From contig NZ_CP012914.1 of NCBI RefSeq assembly GCF_001315015.1, positions 868,001-932,000 on the forward strand: a stretch of 64,000 nucleotides of DNA. The letters are read 5' to 3'. This document shows, one piece after another, positions 55,810-64,000 of this stretch. The translations under genes and the position numbers were made by a program. The stretch is from Azospirillum brasilense (GTDB lineage: Bacteria > Pseudomonadota > Alphaproteobacteria > Azospirillales > Azospirillaceae). The notes under the pieces are model-generated. The model saw only the letters and a list, made by a program, of their open reading frames with translations. It did no database searches and was not told where the DNA came from. The stretch's first letter is position 1; each line of letters starts with the position of its first letter.

Positions 55810-56985
55810 ATGTTCTGCAAACACGATCTGGAACGACTCCTGACCGTCGATGCCGCCCCGGCGGTGTCCATCTTCCTGCCCACCCACATCGCCGGGCGCG
55901 ACATCCGCCAAGACGTGATCCGGCTGCGCAACCTGCTCACCAAGGCCCAGGACCAACTGTGCGAGAAGCACGGCCTGCGCCGGCCCGACGCCGAGGCCTT
56001 CCTCAAGCCGGCCTCCGATCTGCTGGAGCAGAACGAGTTCTGGCGCCACATGGACCGTGGTCTGGCGATTTTCCTGGCCAAGGGCGTGTCGGCCATTCAC
56101 CGTGTGCCCGTCGAACTGCCGGAGGAGGTGGTCGTCAACTCCCGTTTCACTCTGCGGCCGCTGCTGCCGCTGCTGGCGGACGACGGGGCCTTCATGATCT
56201 TGGCCGTCACCGCCGGGCGGGCCCGCCTGTTCTGCGCCACGCGGCACGGCATCGCGGAGGAGGATGCCGGCCTGCCGCAGGGTGTTGCGGAAATCCATGC
56301 CGAAACCAATTACGAGAACAATCTGCATTCCGCCCCGCCGGCCCGCCACGCCGACCGCACGGACCGCGGCGGCGTGTCGATGGTCAAGACGCACAACTTC
56401 GGCGAAGACCCCGAGGAACTGCGCAAGGCCCATCTCATCGAGTATCTCGGGCGGGTCGCCGACCGCGTGCGCGGTCACCTGAAGCCCTTCCGCGGTCCGC
56501 TGGTTCTGGTGGCCGACGAGGAGATCCAGGGGCATTTGCGCAAGGATGCGCATCTTCAGGGCATGCTTGAGGATGGGGTCGTGACGAACCCCGACGCGCT
56601 GGAGATCGACGACCTGCATCGCCGCTCCTATGCGGTGGTCCGGCCGATGTTCGAGTCGACCCGGCGGACGGCGGTGGAACGGTTCAACGCCCTTTACGGC
56701 GACCGCAACATGGCGGAGCGGACGACGACGCGGGCCGAGGACGTGATGGTGGCGGCACGCGAGGGGCGGGTCGGGGTCCTTCTGGTGGCCGAGAAGGACA
56801 AGGTCTGGGGGCATTTCCGGGAGGACTATCACCGGGCCTTCCCGTTGCACCATGAAACGGACGGCGCCATCGACCTCGTCGAGGAGGCTGCCACCGAAAC
56901 GCTGCTGCGCGGTGGAGAGGTGCATGTGGTGACCAAGGCGGAATTGCCGTCGGGGGCCTCGACCGCAGCGATCCTGCGCTTCTGA
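55810..56985 (+). CDS. baeRF-family (release-factor-like) protein
   Basis: The 391-residue protein has the layout of bacterial archaeo-eukaryotic release factor-like (baeRF) proteins. The N-terminal domain (VDAAPAVSIFLPTHIAGRDIRQDVIRLRNLLTKAQDQL) is followed by a middle ligand-like domain and a C-terminal domain with GVLLVAEKDKVWGHF. They are predicted to act on ribosomes or stalled peptides under stress; no GGQ hydrolase motif is visible here. An EcfG-like promoter lies just upstream. Start ATG 55810 follows GGGCGACGAAGG; an upstream in-frame start adds seventeen residues. Confidence 0.78.
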   Translation: MFCKHDLERLLTVDAAPAVSIFLPTHIAGRDIRQDVIRLRNLLTKAQDQLCEKHGLRRPDAEAFLKPASDLLEQNEFWRHMDRGLAIFLAKGVSAIHRVPVELPEEVVVNSRFTLRPLLPLLADDGAFMILAVTAGRARLFCATRHGIAEEDAGLPQGVAEIHAETNYENNLHSAPPARHADRTDRGGVSMVKTHNFGEDPEELRKAHLIEYLGRVADRVRGHLKPFRGPLVLVADEEIQGHLRKDAHLQGMLEDGVVTNPDALEIDDLHRRSYAVVRPMFESTRRTAVERFNALYGDRNMAERTTTRAEDVMVAAREGRVGVLLVAEKDKVWGHFREDYHRAFPLHHETDGAIDLVEEAATETLLRGGEVHVVTKAELPSGASTAAILRF

Positions 56986-57013
56986 TTCTGAGGTCCTGAA
57001 GTTTTCCGGCAGA

Positions 57014-57049
57014 CGGGGTGGCGTCCGGTGGCGCCGCCCCGTTCTCGTT
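57014..57049. terminator. Stem-loop terminator between the convergent baeRF and XRE genes
   Basis: CGGGGTGGCG (57014-57023) and CGCCGCCCCG (57032-57041) pair with one G-T pair and are followed by TTCTCGTTC. Confidence 0.65.
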
Positions 57050-57055
57050 CCACCG

Positions 57056-57775
57056 TCAGGTGGGTGCCTTGCTGGGTTTGCCGGTGGGCGCCTTCCCCGC
57101 GCGGTAGATGTCCGCCGGGTCCCAGACGGCACCGTGACGCCGCCGTTTGCCGCCGGTTGCCGTCTCGGCCTTGGCGCGGGGCTTGACGGTGGCCTTCAGA
57201 ATCGCCTTGCCGACCGGCACCGCCGGGACGGTCTTCGGCGACACCGGGGCCGTCAGTATGATCCCCTCTCGCGCAAAAGCCATTGTCGGTATGGCGGCTG
57301 AGGACGCGGCGTCTGTTGGCCTGCCATCGTCCTCTTCCCGTGTGTCATGCAGATGGGGAGACAAGCAGCTCAGGAGCGATAGAAGCTCGTCGCCCACGCC
57401 CTCGGGGGCCGCCCGCCACAAGCGAAGCATGCGCGCCTCACGGCGGCTGATCGAACTGTCGCTGAGCCTGGTGTTGTCCGGTGCGGTCGTTTTTCCGACG
57501 GGGGCCTGCGGGTCGTCGTAGCAATCGAAGAAGAAGCTGACGGGGACATCAAGTACCTGTCCCAGGCGATAAAGCGTTCCCGCGGAAATGCGATTGGAGC
57601 CTCGCTCGTACTTCTGGACCTGCTGGAACGTCAGGCCGATGGCTTCGCCCAACCTCTCCTGGCTCATGCCCAGCAAGGTGCGGCGCATGCGCACACGCTG
57701 TCCGACATGAGCGTCAACCGACCAGGACTCAGGCGATCCGCGTCGCCCTCTTTTGCGTACCGCAGGTTCGCTCAT
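57056..57775 (-). CDS. XRE-family transcriptional regulator
   Basis: The 239-residue protein has an N-terminal Cro/CI helix-turn-helix (VGQRVRMRRTLLGMSQERLGEAIGLTFQQVQKYERGSNRISAGTLYRLGQVLDVPVSFFF, residues ~20-80), as in alphaproteobacterial regulators. The remaining 160 residues are variable, with basic stretches near the end (KPRAKAETATGGKRRRHG). The ligand and targets are unknown. The ATG at 57775 was chosen because upstream in-frame residues lack similarity. It is divergent from the chemoreceptor gene across a 505-bp gap. Confidence 0.85.
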   Translation of the reverse strand: MSEPAVRKRGRRGSPESWSVDAHVGQRVRMRRTLLGMSQERLGEAIGLTFQQVQKYERGSNRISAGTLYRLGQVLDVPVSFFFDCYDDPQAPVGKTTAPDNTRLSDSSISRREARMLRLWRAAPEGVGDELLSLLSCLSPHLHDTREEDDGRPTDAASSAAIPTMAFAREGIILTAPVSPKTVPAVPVGKAILKATVKPRAKAETATGGKRRRHGAVWDPADIYRAGKAPTGKPSKAPT

Positions 57776-58280
57776 GGACGCGGGACTCCAATGCTTGCGA
57801 ATAAATATGTAGGATTTGAGAATGTCGTTAGGATTGTTCACACAGAACTTTCCATCAGGCAAGCGGAATCTCTGAAATTACTGCGCTGATGCCATGACTT
57901 GGACAGGCATAGCGGCATATGGACTCTCTGGCACCCTTGCGGCTCCAGGATACTGAAAACGCTGATTGCGGTGTTTTGCCGGTGACGCGCGTGCCGGTTG
58001 CGCGGCCGATGGTGGTGGCGGTTGGGAAACAAACAGAGGGAAACCGGGCGCTGACCGTGCTGAACATATCGAATTGTGGTGATTTCGAGCCTGCCGGTTG
58101 GTGTGGAAACACTTTGATAATCAAATTCGGATAGGTCGCATGGGATAAAGTTCGCGCCACAGGCAGCGCCGGACCGACGGCATCGGGCCGGCGCTGCCGG
58201 TCGGTGGCCGATAGGTCGGCGACGGCGGTTGGCGGCGACGCTCCTCTGCGTCGTCGGATCGCATGCAAAGGATCAGGTCG
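57776..58280. other. Divergent intergenic region upstream of XRE and MCP genes
   Basis: Small frames in this 505-bp AT-richer gap have poor codon bias, so no gene is supported. A TAAAGTTC word at about 58145, like the -35 of flagellar (sigma-28) promoters, lies upstream of the chemoreceptor gene, but no matching -10 was seen. Confidence 0.4.
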
Positions 58281-60716
58281 ATGCAGACAAGCAGTCTGGC
58301 GGGACGCTTCAAGGTCGGAACCCGCATTTACTTCGGTTTCCTCGTGGTTCTGCTGTTGCTGGCGGTGGTGGTCGCCATCGGCGTCCGGGGCCTTGGGGTT
58401 GCGCGGGACGGCTTCGAATCCTACGCGGCGGTGAGCAACCACTCGATCCAGGTCAGCTCCATCGATGCGCAGGTCGCCCAGATGCGCCGCCTCGCTCTGA
58501 CCTTCAACACGTTCGGCGACCCGAAGGTGGCGGACCAGGTGCGCGCCGTCCAGGCGACCCTGGTCAAGGATCTGCGGAGCGCCTTGGACGGAACGACCGG
58601 TGAGCGCCGCGCCCTGCTGGAGCGGATGAACCAGGTCTTCGCCAGCTACGTGACCGACTTCAACACGCTGGCGGAGCTTCGCCTGCGCCGCGACCGCCTC
58701 TACGCCGAGCAGCTCGTCCCGGCGGGCGAGAAGGCGCGCGAGACCGTGTCGCAGCTCGTCTCCACCCTGATCGCCGACGGCGAGCACGAGGCGGCGGCCA
58801 ACGCCGCCCTCGCGCAGGAGCAGCTGCTGATGGCGCGGCTGGCCGCATCGCGCTTCTTCACCAGCCCGAACGAGTCGATCATCACCGAGGTGTCGGCCCG
58901 CGACGACGCCTTCGGCGAGGCCATCCGCCGGGCGACCGAGCGGCTGAACAACCCGGCGCGCCGGGCCGCGGCGCTGGCCGCTGACCAGCTCTCCGACCGC
59001 TACGTCTCGCTGTTCCGCGAAACCGCCGCCGTCATGCTGGAAAACACCCGGCTGGTCGACGTGATGGGCGCCCGCGGCGTCGAATTCGCCGACCTCTCCG
59101 ACCGCACCGTCGCGATCGAAGGCAAGGACCGCGACGGCGTGCTGGCCGAAACCACCGGCAGCATGGACCGCACCCTGTCGGCCAACGTGACAATCGCGGC
59201 CGGGGCCTTCCTGTTCGGCCTGCTGCTGGCCTGGGCGGTGGCGCGGTCCATCGTGAAGCCGGTCGTGTCGATGACCGAGACGATGACCAACCTCGCCGGC
59301 GGCGACCTGACGGTGACCATCCCGGCCCTGGCCAACCGCGACGAGATTGGGCGGATGGCGCAGGCGGTTCAGGTGTTCAAGGACAACGCCATCCAGAAGA
59401 AGGCGATGGACGAGGCCGAGCGCGAGCGCCTTGAAGCCGAACGCCGCGCCGACGAGGCGCAACGCGCCCGCGAGACGGCGATCGGCGAGGAGATCGCCGC
59501 GCTGATCGACGGCGTGTCGAAGGGCGACCTGTCGCGCCGCCTCGATCTGTCCGGCAAGGACGGCTTCTATCGAACGATGTCGGAGGGCATCAACCGCCTG
59601 ACCGACACGGTGGAGGCGGTCATCGCCGACCTCGGCGCGGTGCTCAGCGCGCTCGCCCAGGGCGACCTCAACAAGCGGGTGGAGCGCGACTACCAGGGCG
59701 CCTTCCAGACGCTGAAGACCGACGTCAACACCACCTCGGCCAAGCTGTCGGAGATCGTCGGCCAGATCCTGCGCGCCACCGACGCGATTTCCGGCGCCGC
59801 GTCCGAAGTTTCGCTGGGGTCGAGCGACCTCGCGGAGCGGACGGAGCAGCAGGCCTCCTCGCTGGAGGAGACGGCGGCGAGCATGGAGGAACTGGGCGCC
59901 ACGGTGCGCTCCAACGCCGACAACGCCCAGCGCGCCAACGGCATGGCTGCCGACGCCCGCACCGCCGCGGAGTCTGGCGGGACGGTGGCGGACTCGGCCA
60001 TCGACGCGATGAAGCGCATCGAGGCGTCGAGCCGCAAGATCACCGACATCATCGGGGTGATCGACGAGATCGCCTTCCAGACCAACCTGCTGGCGCTGAA
60101 CGCGGCGGTCGAGGCGGCGCGGGCCGGCGACGCCGGGCGCGGCTTCGCGGTGGTGGCCCAGGAGGTGCGCAACCTTGCCCAGCGCTCCGCCCAGGCGTCC
60201 AAGGAGATCAAGGGCCTGATCCTCGACAGCGACAGCCAGGTGAAGGACGGGGTGGAGCTGGTCAAAAAGGCCGGCGACGCGCTGGAGGGCATCGTGTCGG
60301 GCGTCCAGCAGGTCGCCGGGCTGATCGCCGAGATGGCCTCGGCGTCGAGCGAGCAGGCGGCGGCGCTCGACGAGATCAACGCCACCGTCTCGCAGATGGA
60401 CGAGATGACCCAGAAGAACGCTGCGCTCGTCGAGGAAACCACCGCCGCTGCGCAGTCGCTCGCCAACCAGGCGACGGACCTGCGGTCGTTGGTCAGCTTC
60501 TTCAAGCTGGACGCCGCGGCCTTCATGGCGGCTCCCGCCGGTCATCAAGGCGGCGGGGCTCCGGCTCTGCGGCGCAGCATTGCCCCGACCAAGCCGGCGC
60601 CAGCCAAGCCCGCCGCTCGCAAGGCGGCGCCTCCGGCCCGTCCGGCGGCGGGCAAGGCGGCTTCGGCGACCCTCCAGCGCGCTTCCGCCGACGAGGACGA
60701 TTGGAAGGAGTTCTGA
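58281..60716 (+). CDS. Methyl-accepting chemotaxis protein with C-terminal xWxxF pentapeptide
   Basis: This membrane chemoreceptor feeds the CheA/CheW array. The ~811-residue protein has TM1 near residues 14-36, a ~260-residue periplasmic helical sensor and TM2 near 300-320. A HAMP domain and two further HAMP-like repeats ([11 protein letters not shown] and [11 protein letters not shown]) follow. The signalling domain has tip [31 protein letters not shown]. An Ala/Pro-rich linker of ~60 residues leads to the C-terminal DDWKEF, matching the xWxxF CheR/CheB-docking motif. ATG 58281 has AAAGGA upstream; ATG 58263 would add six residues. Confidence 0.92.
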   Translation: MQTSSLAGRFKVGTRIYFGFLVVLLLLAVVVAIGVRGLGVARDGFESYAAVSNHSIQVSSIDAQVAQMRRLALTFNTFGDPKVADQVRAVQATLVKDLRSALDGTTGERRALLERMNQVFASYVTDFNTLAELRLRRDRLYAEQLVPAGEKARETVSQLVSTLIADGEHEAAANAALAQEQLLMARLAASRFFTSPNESIITEVSARDDAFGEAIRRATERLNNPARRAAALAADQLSDRYVSLFRETAAVMLENTRLVDVMGARGVEFADLSDRTVAIEGKDRDGVLAETTGSMDRTLSANVTIAAGAFLFGLLLAWAVARSIVKPVVSMTETMTNLAGGDLTVTIPALANRDEIGRMAQAVQVFKDNAIQKKAMDEAERERLEAERRADEAQRARETAIGEEIAALIDGVSKGDLSRRLDLSGKDGFYRTMSEGINRLTDTVEAVIADLGAVLSALAQGDLNKRVERDYQGAFQTLKTDVNTTSAKLSEIVGQILRATDAISGAASEVSLGSSDLAERTEQQASSLEETAASMEELGATVRSNADNAQRANGMAADARTAAESGGTVADSAIDAMKRIEASSRKITDIIGVIDEIAFQTNLLALNAAVEAARAGDAGRGFAVVAQEVRNLAQRSAQASKEIKGLILDSDSQVKDGVELVKKAGDALEGIVSGVQQVAGLIAEMASASSEQAAALDEINATVSQMDEMTQKNAALVEETTAAAQSLANQATDLRSLVSFFKLDAAAFMAAPAGHQGGGAPALRRSIAPTKPAPAKPAARKAAPPARPAAGKAASATLQRASADEDDWKEF

Positions 60717-60806
60717 CCGGGTCGCGCTGAAAAAAGCGTGCGATGAAAAAGGCGGCGCGGACGTTTGTCAGGGAAGGCCATCACACCAACCAGGAGTGAC
60801 GAACCC

Positions 60807-61151
60807 ATGACCGCGCGCCGCCTCAACTTCATGAAAATCATGGTGCCCCTGGTTCTTGCCAGCGCCCTGTGGGCGGGGCCGGTAGGGGCCGCCGAAACGC
60901 CGCCCCCACCCGGCGCCGCGCCTCCTCCCGGCGCGCCCTCCACGCCGGGCGAACAGGCCCGCCAGGGTGTGGAGCTGCTGATGAAGGCTCTGGAGGGGTG
61001 GGTGCGGCAGGTGCCGATGTTCGCTCCTCCCGAAGTCACGCCGGAGGGCGACATCGTGATCCGCCGGCTCGACCGCTCCCGTCCCGCACCGGCCGAACCT
61101 GCACCGCCGAAGTCCGAACCCCCGGTGCCGAATGCGCCGACCGACTTGTAG
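60807..61151 (+). CDS. Exported proline-rich protein of unknown function
   Basis: The 114-residue protein has a signal peptide (NFMKIMVPLVLASALWAGPVGAAE). A proline-rich segment and a short conserved-looking helix-strand (GEQARQGVELLMKALEGWVRQVPMFAPPEVTPEGDIVIRRL) follow, then a Pro/Glu tail. It is probably periplasmic. The family is unknown to me, though the VTPEGDIVIRRL stretch looks like a conserved alphaproteobacterial pattern. A CAGGAGTG site precedes the ATG. It lies 90 bp after the chemoreceptor gene on the same strand. Confidence 0.7.
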   Translation: MTARRLNFMKIMVPLVLASALWAGPVGAAETPPPPGAAPPPGAPSTPGEQARQGVELLMKALEGWVRQVPMFAPPEVTPEGDIVIRRLDRSRPAPAEPAPPKSEPPVPNAPTDL

Positions 61152-61231
61152 GGCGGCGGCAAAGCCCGATACAGCCTGTCACGCAGCGCACCGATGTGGT
61201 TTCCGATGGGCGGTGGAGCCCTCGAAAAGGC

Positions 61232-61268
61232 TTAACAGCCCCTTAATTCATGGTTAATAACGAGTTAA
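61232..61268. promoter_or_regulatory. Four TTAA words at an 11-bp period (CtrA-like)
   Basis: TTAA begins at 61232, 61243, 61254 and 61265, each separated by exactly seven bases. TTAA-N7-TTAA is the known full site of the alphaproteobacterial cell-cycle and motility regulator CtrA. The array gives three overlapping full sites in an AT-rich patch between convergent genes. Confidence 0.6.
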
Positions 61269-61345
61269 TATCCGTTTGCGAGCCGAACAGGAGCTGCGTC
61301 GGTCTGTCTGCGTGACGCGCTGTATCGGCCTTTCCGCCCCGCCGG

Positions 61346-61897
61346 TCAGCCGACGTGCCAGGGGCCGCCCGGACGGGCGAACCCTTCCACCTGATCGCGC
61401 AGCTTCTGGATCTGCGACGGGGTGAGGGTAAGGCCGAGCTTGGTGGCGAAGGCGGCGGCGAGGGCACCACGCGTGGGGCGCTCCCCGCGGACCGACAGGG
61501 CGCGGTACAGCTCGAACGCCGCGGCGTAGCGCCGCAAGGCTTCCGGACGGCGGCGCAGTTGGGCCGCCTGCGGGGTGGCAGCCTCCTCCAAATGGGCTTC
61601 CAAGCGACGGAGGGCGTCCGTCGTCGACAGGGCGGGCAGGGGAACGGGCGGGTCCGGTTCCCGTTCGGGCTGGCCGATGGCCGCCTTGGCGCGGTGTCTC
61701 CGCTGGCGCAAGCGGTCTTCGTTGCGCAGCCGCTCCGCATAGGCTGGATCGCTGCGCCGCCGTTCGGTGCGGTTCCGATTGGCGCGGGCGTTGCGTTCCT
61801 CCCGGTCCGCGCGGCTCTGCGGATCGCTGAGCAGGAAGGCGAGTTCCTCCGCGGTCAGGCGCAGGGAATCAGTGTCGGGGTCGTTTTCGGCAGCCAT
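61346..61897 (-). CDS. Unknown 183-residue basic protein
   Basis: The protein begins MAAENDPDTDSLRLTAEELAFLLSDPQSRADREERNARANRNRTERRRSDPAYAERLRNEDRLRQRRHRAK. This reads as an acidic start followed by a strongly basic, helical Arg/Asn/Glu-rich segment. The C-terminal half is Ala/Leu/Arg-rich (RRYAAAFELYRALSVRGERPTRGALAAAFATKLGLTLTPSQIQKLRDQV) and could form a helical DNA-binding fold. No family is recognised. It is convergent with the exported protein gene. Confidence 0.6.
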   Translation of the reverse strand: MAAENDPDTDSLRLTAEELAFLLSDPQSRADREERNARANRNRTERRRSDPAYAERLRNEDRLRQRRHRAKAAIGQPEREPDPPVPLPALSTTDALRRLEAHLEEAATPQAAQLRRRPEALRRYAAAFELYRALSVRGERPTRGALAAAFATKLGLTLTPSQIQKLRDQVEGFARPGGPWHVG

Positions 61898-62106
61898 GCC
61901 GAAAACAACGTTTCAGACGCCGTTTCCGATCCATACCACCAAAGAAGGTCTCAGGCGGCCGATGCTGCGCCGGCCGGTGCTGCACCGCCGCCACGGCGTT
62001 TCCGGTCATGGCGATTTCGCTGTCCATCGCAACGGCGCCTCGTGCTAGAGAATGCCTCCGACACGAGACGTCACCCCATTTCACAGCAGACGGGACCCGG
62101 CCGGCC

Positions 62107-63570
62107 ATGACCCCCAGGCAAGCCCTCCAGCAGCGCCTCGCCGCCCTGGACGCGCATCTCCGCGCGGAAAACCCGAACCTTCTCCCGGTCATTCCGACCT
62201 TTCGCAATTTCGACCGGGTGCTGGTTCGGCTGGGCCTGCTGGGGCCGTACGAGTCGCTGACCACGCGCATCCCCTGGTGGCCGATGATCGCGGTGCTGGG
62301 CACCTTCTCCGCGGGCAAGTCCACCTTCCTCAACGGTTATCTCGGTGCGCCGCTGCAGAACACCGGCAACCAGGCGGTGGACGACAAGTTCACGGTGATC
62401 TGCCATGGGCCGGAAACCCGGCGGGAGGCACTGCCGGGCACCGCGCTGAACGCCGACCCGCGCTTTCCCTTCTACCGGATCGCCGACGAGATCGAGAAGG
62501 TTGCGGCGGGCGAGGGCAAGCGCATCGACAACTACCTTCAGCTCAAGACGCTGTCCGGCGATCGGGCGCGCGGCAAGATCTTCATCGACTCGCCGGGCTT
62601 CGACGCCGACGACCAGCGCCGCTCGGTGCTGCGGCTGGTCGATCACATCGTCGAGCTGTCCGACCTCGTGCTGGTGTTCTTCGACGGGCGCCACCCGGAG
62701 CCGGGGGCGATGCAGGACACGCTGAAGCATCTGGTGGCGAAGACGGTGGACCGCGCCGACGCGCGCAAGGTCTGCTACATCCTGAACCAGATCGACACCA
62801 CGGCGAAGGAAGACAATCTGGAGGCGGTGTTTGGCGCGTGGCAGCGCGCCATCGCTCAGGCCGGTCTGGTGTCGGGCCGCTTCTACGCGCTCTACGACAG
62901 CAAGTCGGCGGTCGCCATCGCCGACGACGCGGTGCGCGCCCGCTACGAGGCGCGGCGCGATTCCGACCTCGCCGAACTCCAGGTGCGCATCAACGAGGTG
63001 GAGGTCGCCCGCGCCTACCGCATCGTCGGCATGATCGACAGCCTTGTGAAGGAGCTGAAGGGTGAGATCGTCCCGCAGCTCGCCGCGGCGATGAAGCGCT
63101 GGCGCAAGCTGGTGCTGATCGGCGACGCGGTGTGGCTGGCCCTGCTGGCCCTGTTCTTTGGCGGGATCGCCAGCCTCGCCGGCGGCGATACGGTGTCGGC
63201 CTTCCTCACCTGGCTGACCCAGTCGCAGCCGGCCTGGGCCGGTGGCCTTCCGGTCGGGGTGCTGGCGGCGCTGGTGGTGCTGGGCGGCCTGTTCGGCGCC
63301 GGCCATTTCTGGCTGCGCTCCTTCATGGCCCGGCGGGTCGCCCGCAGCCTGCCGGAGCGCTACGGCGACGTCGATCTGAACCTCCAGCAGGGCTTCCTGC
63401 GCAACACCCGTTTCTTTCGCTCGATCTTCCGCAAGAAGCCGGTGGGCTGGAGCGGCGGCGCCGAGAAGCGCATCTTCTCCATCCGCGAGGCGGTGGCGGA
63501 GCATGTCCAGCGCATCAACGACCTGTTCACCGACCCCGCCGGGCGGCGCAACCGCGCCCCGGCGGAGTAA
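62107..63570 (+). CDS. Dynamin-like/EHD-type GTPase with membrane helices
   Basis: The 487-residue protein has a P-loop GTFSAGKSTFLNGYLG near residue 65, a switch-like IFIDSPGFDADDQRRS, and CYILNQIDTT as the NKxD-type element. This is the EHD/dynamin-like GTPase layout. Two membrane spans lie near residues 340-365 and 375-405 (WLALLALFFGGIASLAGG and GVLAALVVLGGLFGAGHF), then a basic C-terminal region. It probably remodels or tethers membranes; the target is unknown. ATG 62107 follows a GGACCCGGCC stretch; no other gene is coupled to it. Confidence 0.85.
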   Translation: MTPRQALQQRLAALDAHLRAENPNLLPVIPTFRNFDRVLVRLGLLGPYESLTTRIPWWPMIAVLGTFSAGKSTFLNGYLGAPLQNTGNQAVDDKFTVICHGPETRREALPGTALNADPRFPFYRIADEIEKVAAGEGKRIDNYLQLKTLSGDRARGKIFIDSPGFDADDQRRSVLRLVDHIVELSDLVLVFFDGRHPEPGAMQDTLKHLVAKTVDRADARKVCYILNQIDTTAKEDNLEAVFGAWQRAIAQAGLVSGRFYALYDSKSAVAIADDAVRARYEARRDSDLAELQVRINEVEVARAYRIVGMIDSLVKELKGEIVPQLAAAMKRWRKLVLIGDAVWLALLALFFGGIASLAGGDTVSAFLTWLTQSQPAWAGGLPVGVLAALVVLGGLFGAGHFWLRSFMARRVARSLPERYGDVDLNLQQGFLRNTRFFRSIFRKKPVGWSGGAEKRIFSIREAVAEHVQRINDLFTDPAGRRNRAPAE

Positions 63571-63593
63571 GCGGACGTTCGCCGGAGAGCATC

Positions 63594-64000
63594 GTGGGAC
63601 GGGCAATGGCGGGGCGGCGGTGTCTTCTGGCCATGCTCCTGCTGCTGGCGGTGTTCGGTCCTGTCCGGGCGGCACCGCTCGATTCGGCCCTGGATCTGGT
63701 CACCGGCAACGACTTCGCCCCCTTCACCGGGGAGGATCTGTCGGAGGGCGGCCTGCTGACCGACATCGTGCGCCGCGCCTTCGACGAGGTCGGGTTGCGT
63801 TATGGTGTGCGCTTCATGCCTTGGCGCCGCGGCTACGACGGCGTGCGGGCGGGCAAGTTCCTCGGCACCTTTCCCTATGTCCGCACGCCGGACCGCGAGA
63901 TGGAGATGCTGTTCTCCGACCCGCTGCTGGAGGTGCGGCAACTCGTCTATCTGTCCGCCCACAGCAGCATGGTGTTTCACACTCCGGAGGATTTCCGGGG
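63594..64000 (+). CDS. Periplasmic solute-binding protein, family 3 (partial)
   Basis: About 135 residues are present before the window ends. The start is GTG with a GGAGAG ribosome site; an ATG four codons later (63606) is an alternative. The signal peptide is RCLLAMLLLLAVFGPVRA. The mature part starts LDLVTGNDFAPFTGEDLSEGGLLTDIVRRAFDEVG and contains RFMPWRRGYDGVRAGKFLGTFPYVRTPDREMEMLFSDPL, the SBP_bac_3 pattern used by amino-acid ABC transporters and some sensor-linked proteins. The C-terminus is missing. Confidence 0.85.
   Translation, partial: MGRAMAGRRCLLAMLLLLAVFGPVRAAPLDSALDLVTGNDFAPFTGEDLSEGGLLTDIVRRAFDEVGLRYGVRFMPWRRGYDGVRAGKFLGTFPYVRTPDREMEMLFSDPLLEVRQLVYLSAHSSMVFHTPEDFR

Overview
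The window is GC-rich (third codon positions almost always G or C) and reads as chromosomal DNA of an alphaproteobacterium of the Rhodospirillales, most like Azospirillum. The reasons are the dcw cluster order, a type A RNase P RNA just upstream of mraZ, a long Pro/Ala-rich FtsL, many sensory proteins including an MCP ending in an xWxxF tail, GANTC (CcrM-type) sites in control regions, and tetrameric GlyQ/GlyS. The genus is an inference from gene content and style; no alignment was run.

Region 1 (1-13.5 kb, minus strand) is the division and cell-wall cluster: mraZ-rsmH-ftsL-ftsI-murE-murF-mraY-murD-ftsW-murG-(88-aa unknown)-murC. Most junctions overlap or are spaced by 13 bp or less. Its promoter carries four perfectly phased TGGGN boxes, the known MraZ operator type. 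rnpB lies directly upstream. Region 2 (13.6-18.8 kb) holds a cytosolic AmpD-type amidase, an EamA exporter, an Uup-type ABC-F ATPase, a TerB-DnaJ (DjlA-like) protein and a GNAT. Region 3 (18.9-25.3 kb) is metabolic: a fused 5-oxoprolinase/hydantoinase, a D-lactate/glycolate-type FAD dehydrogenase, a repeat element and a beta-hydroxyacid dehydrogenase.

Region 4 (25.6-33.9 kb) has small unknown proteins, a hybrid sensor kinase, an AhpD-like protein, two tandem tRNA-Pro(CGG) genes with duplicated promoter and terminator, a polyprenyl diphosphate synthase, a TrmN6-like methyltransferase, an S49 peptidase and an orphan HicB-like protein. Region 5 (34-41 kb) has glyQS, leuA with a leader peptide and promoter, lrgAB and a hydrolase. 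Region 6 (41.3-48.1 kb) is a co-directional stress/carbohydrate block: DUF3775, SRPBCC, Zn-dependent dehydrogenase, an 84-aa unknown, treZ and a glycogen-debranching enzyme.

Region 7 (48.4-64 kb) has a histidine kinase whose phospho-acceptor His is replaced by Gln, an intergenic segment rich in GANTC and DnaA-box-like sites, a polysaccharide deacetylase, DUF2934, an HPF/RaiA-cold-shock fusion, a divergent L,D-transpeptidase/MepK-like pair, a baeRF-type protein, an XRE regulator, a chemoreceptor, a convergent gap with four phased TTAA motifs (CtrA-like), a dynamin-like GTPase and the start of a periplasmic solute-binding protein.

Four genes (at 26092, 41292, 52473 and 55810) are preceded by GGAAC-N16/17-GGTT, close to the alphaproteobacterial EcfG general-stress promoter. 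This suggests a scattered stress regulon in the window.
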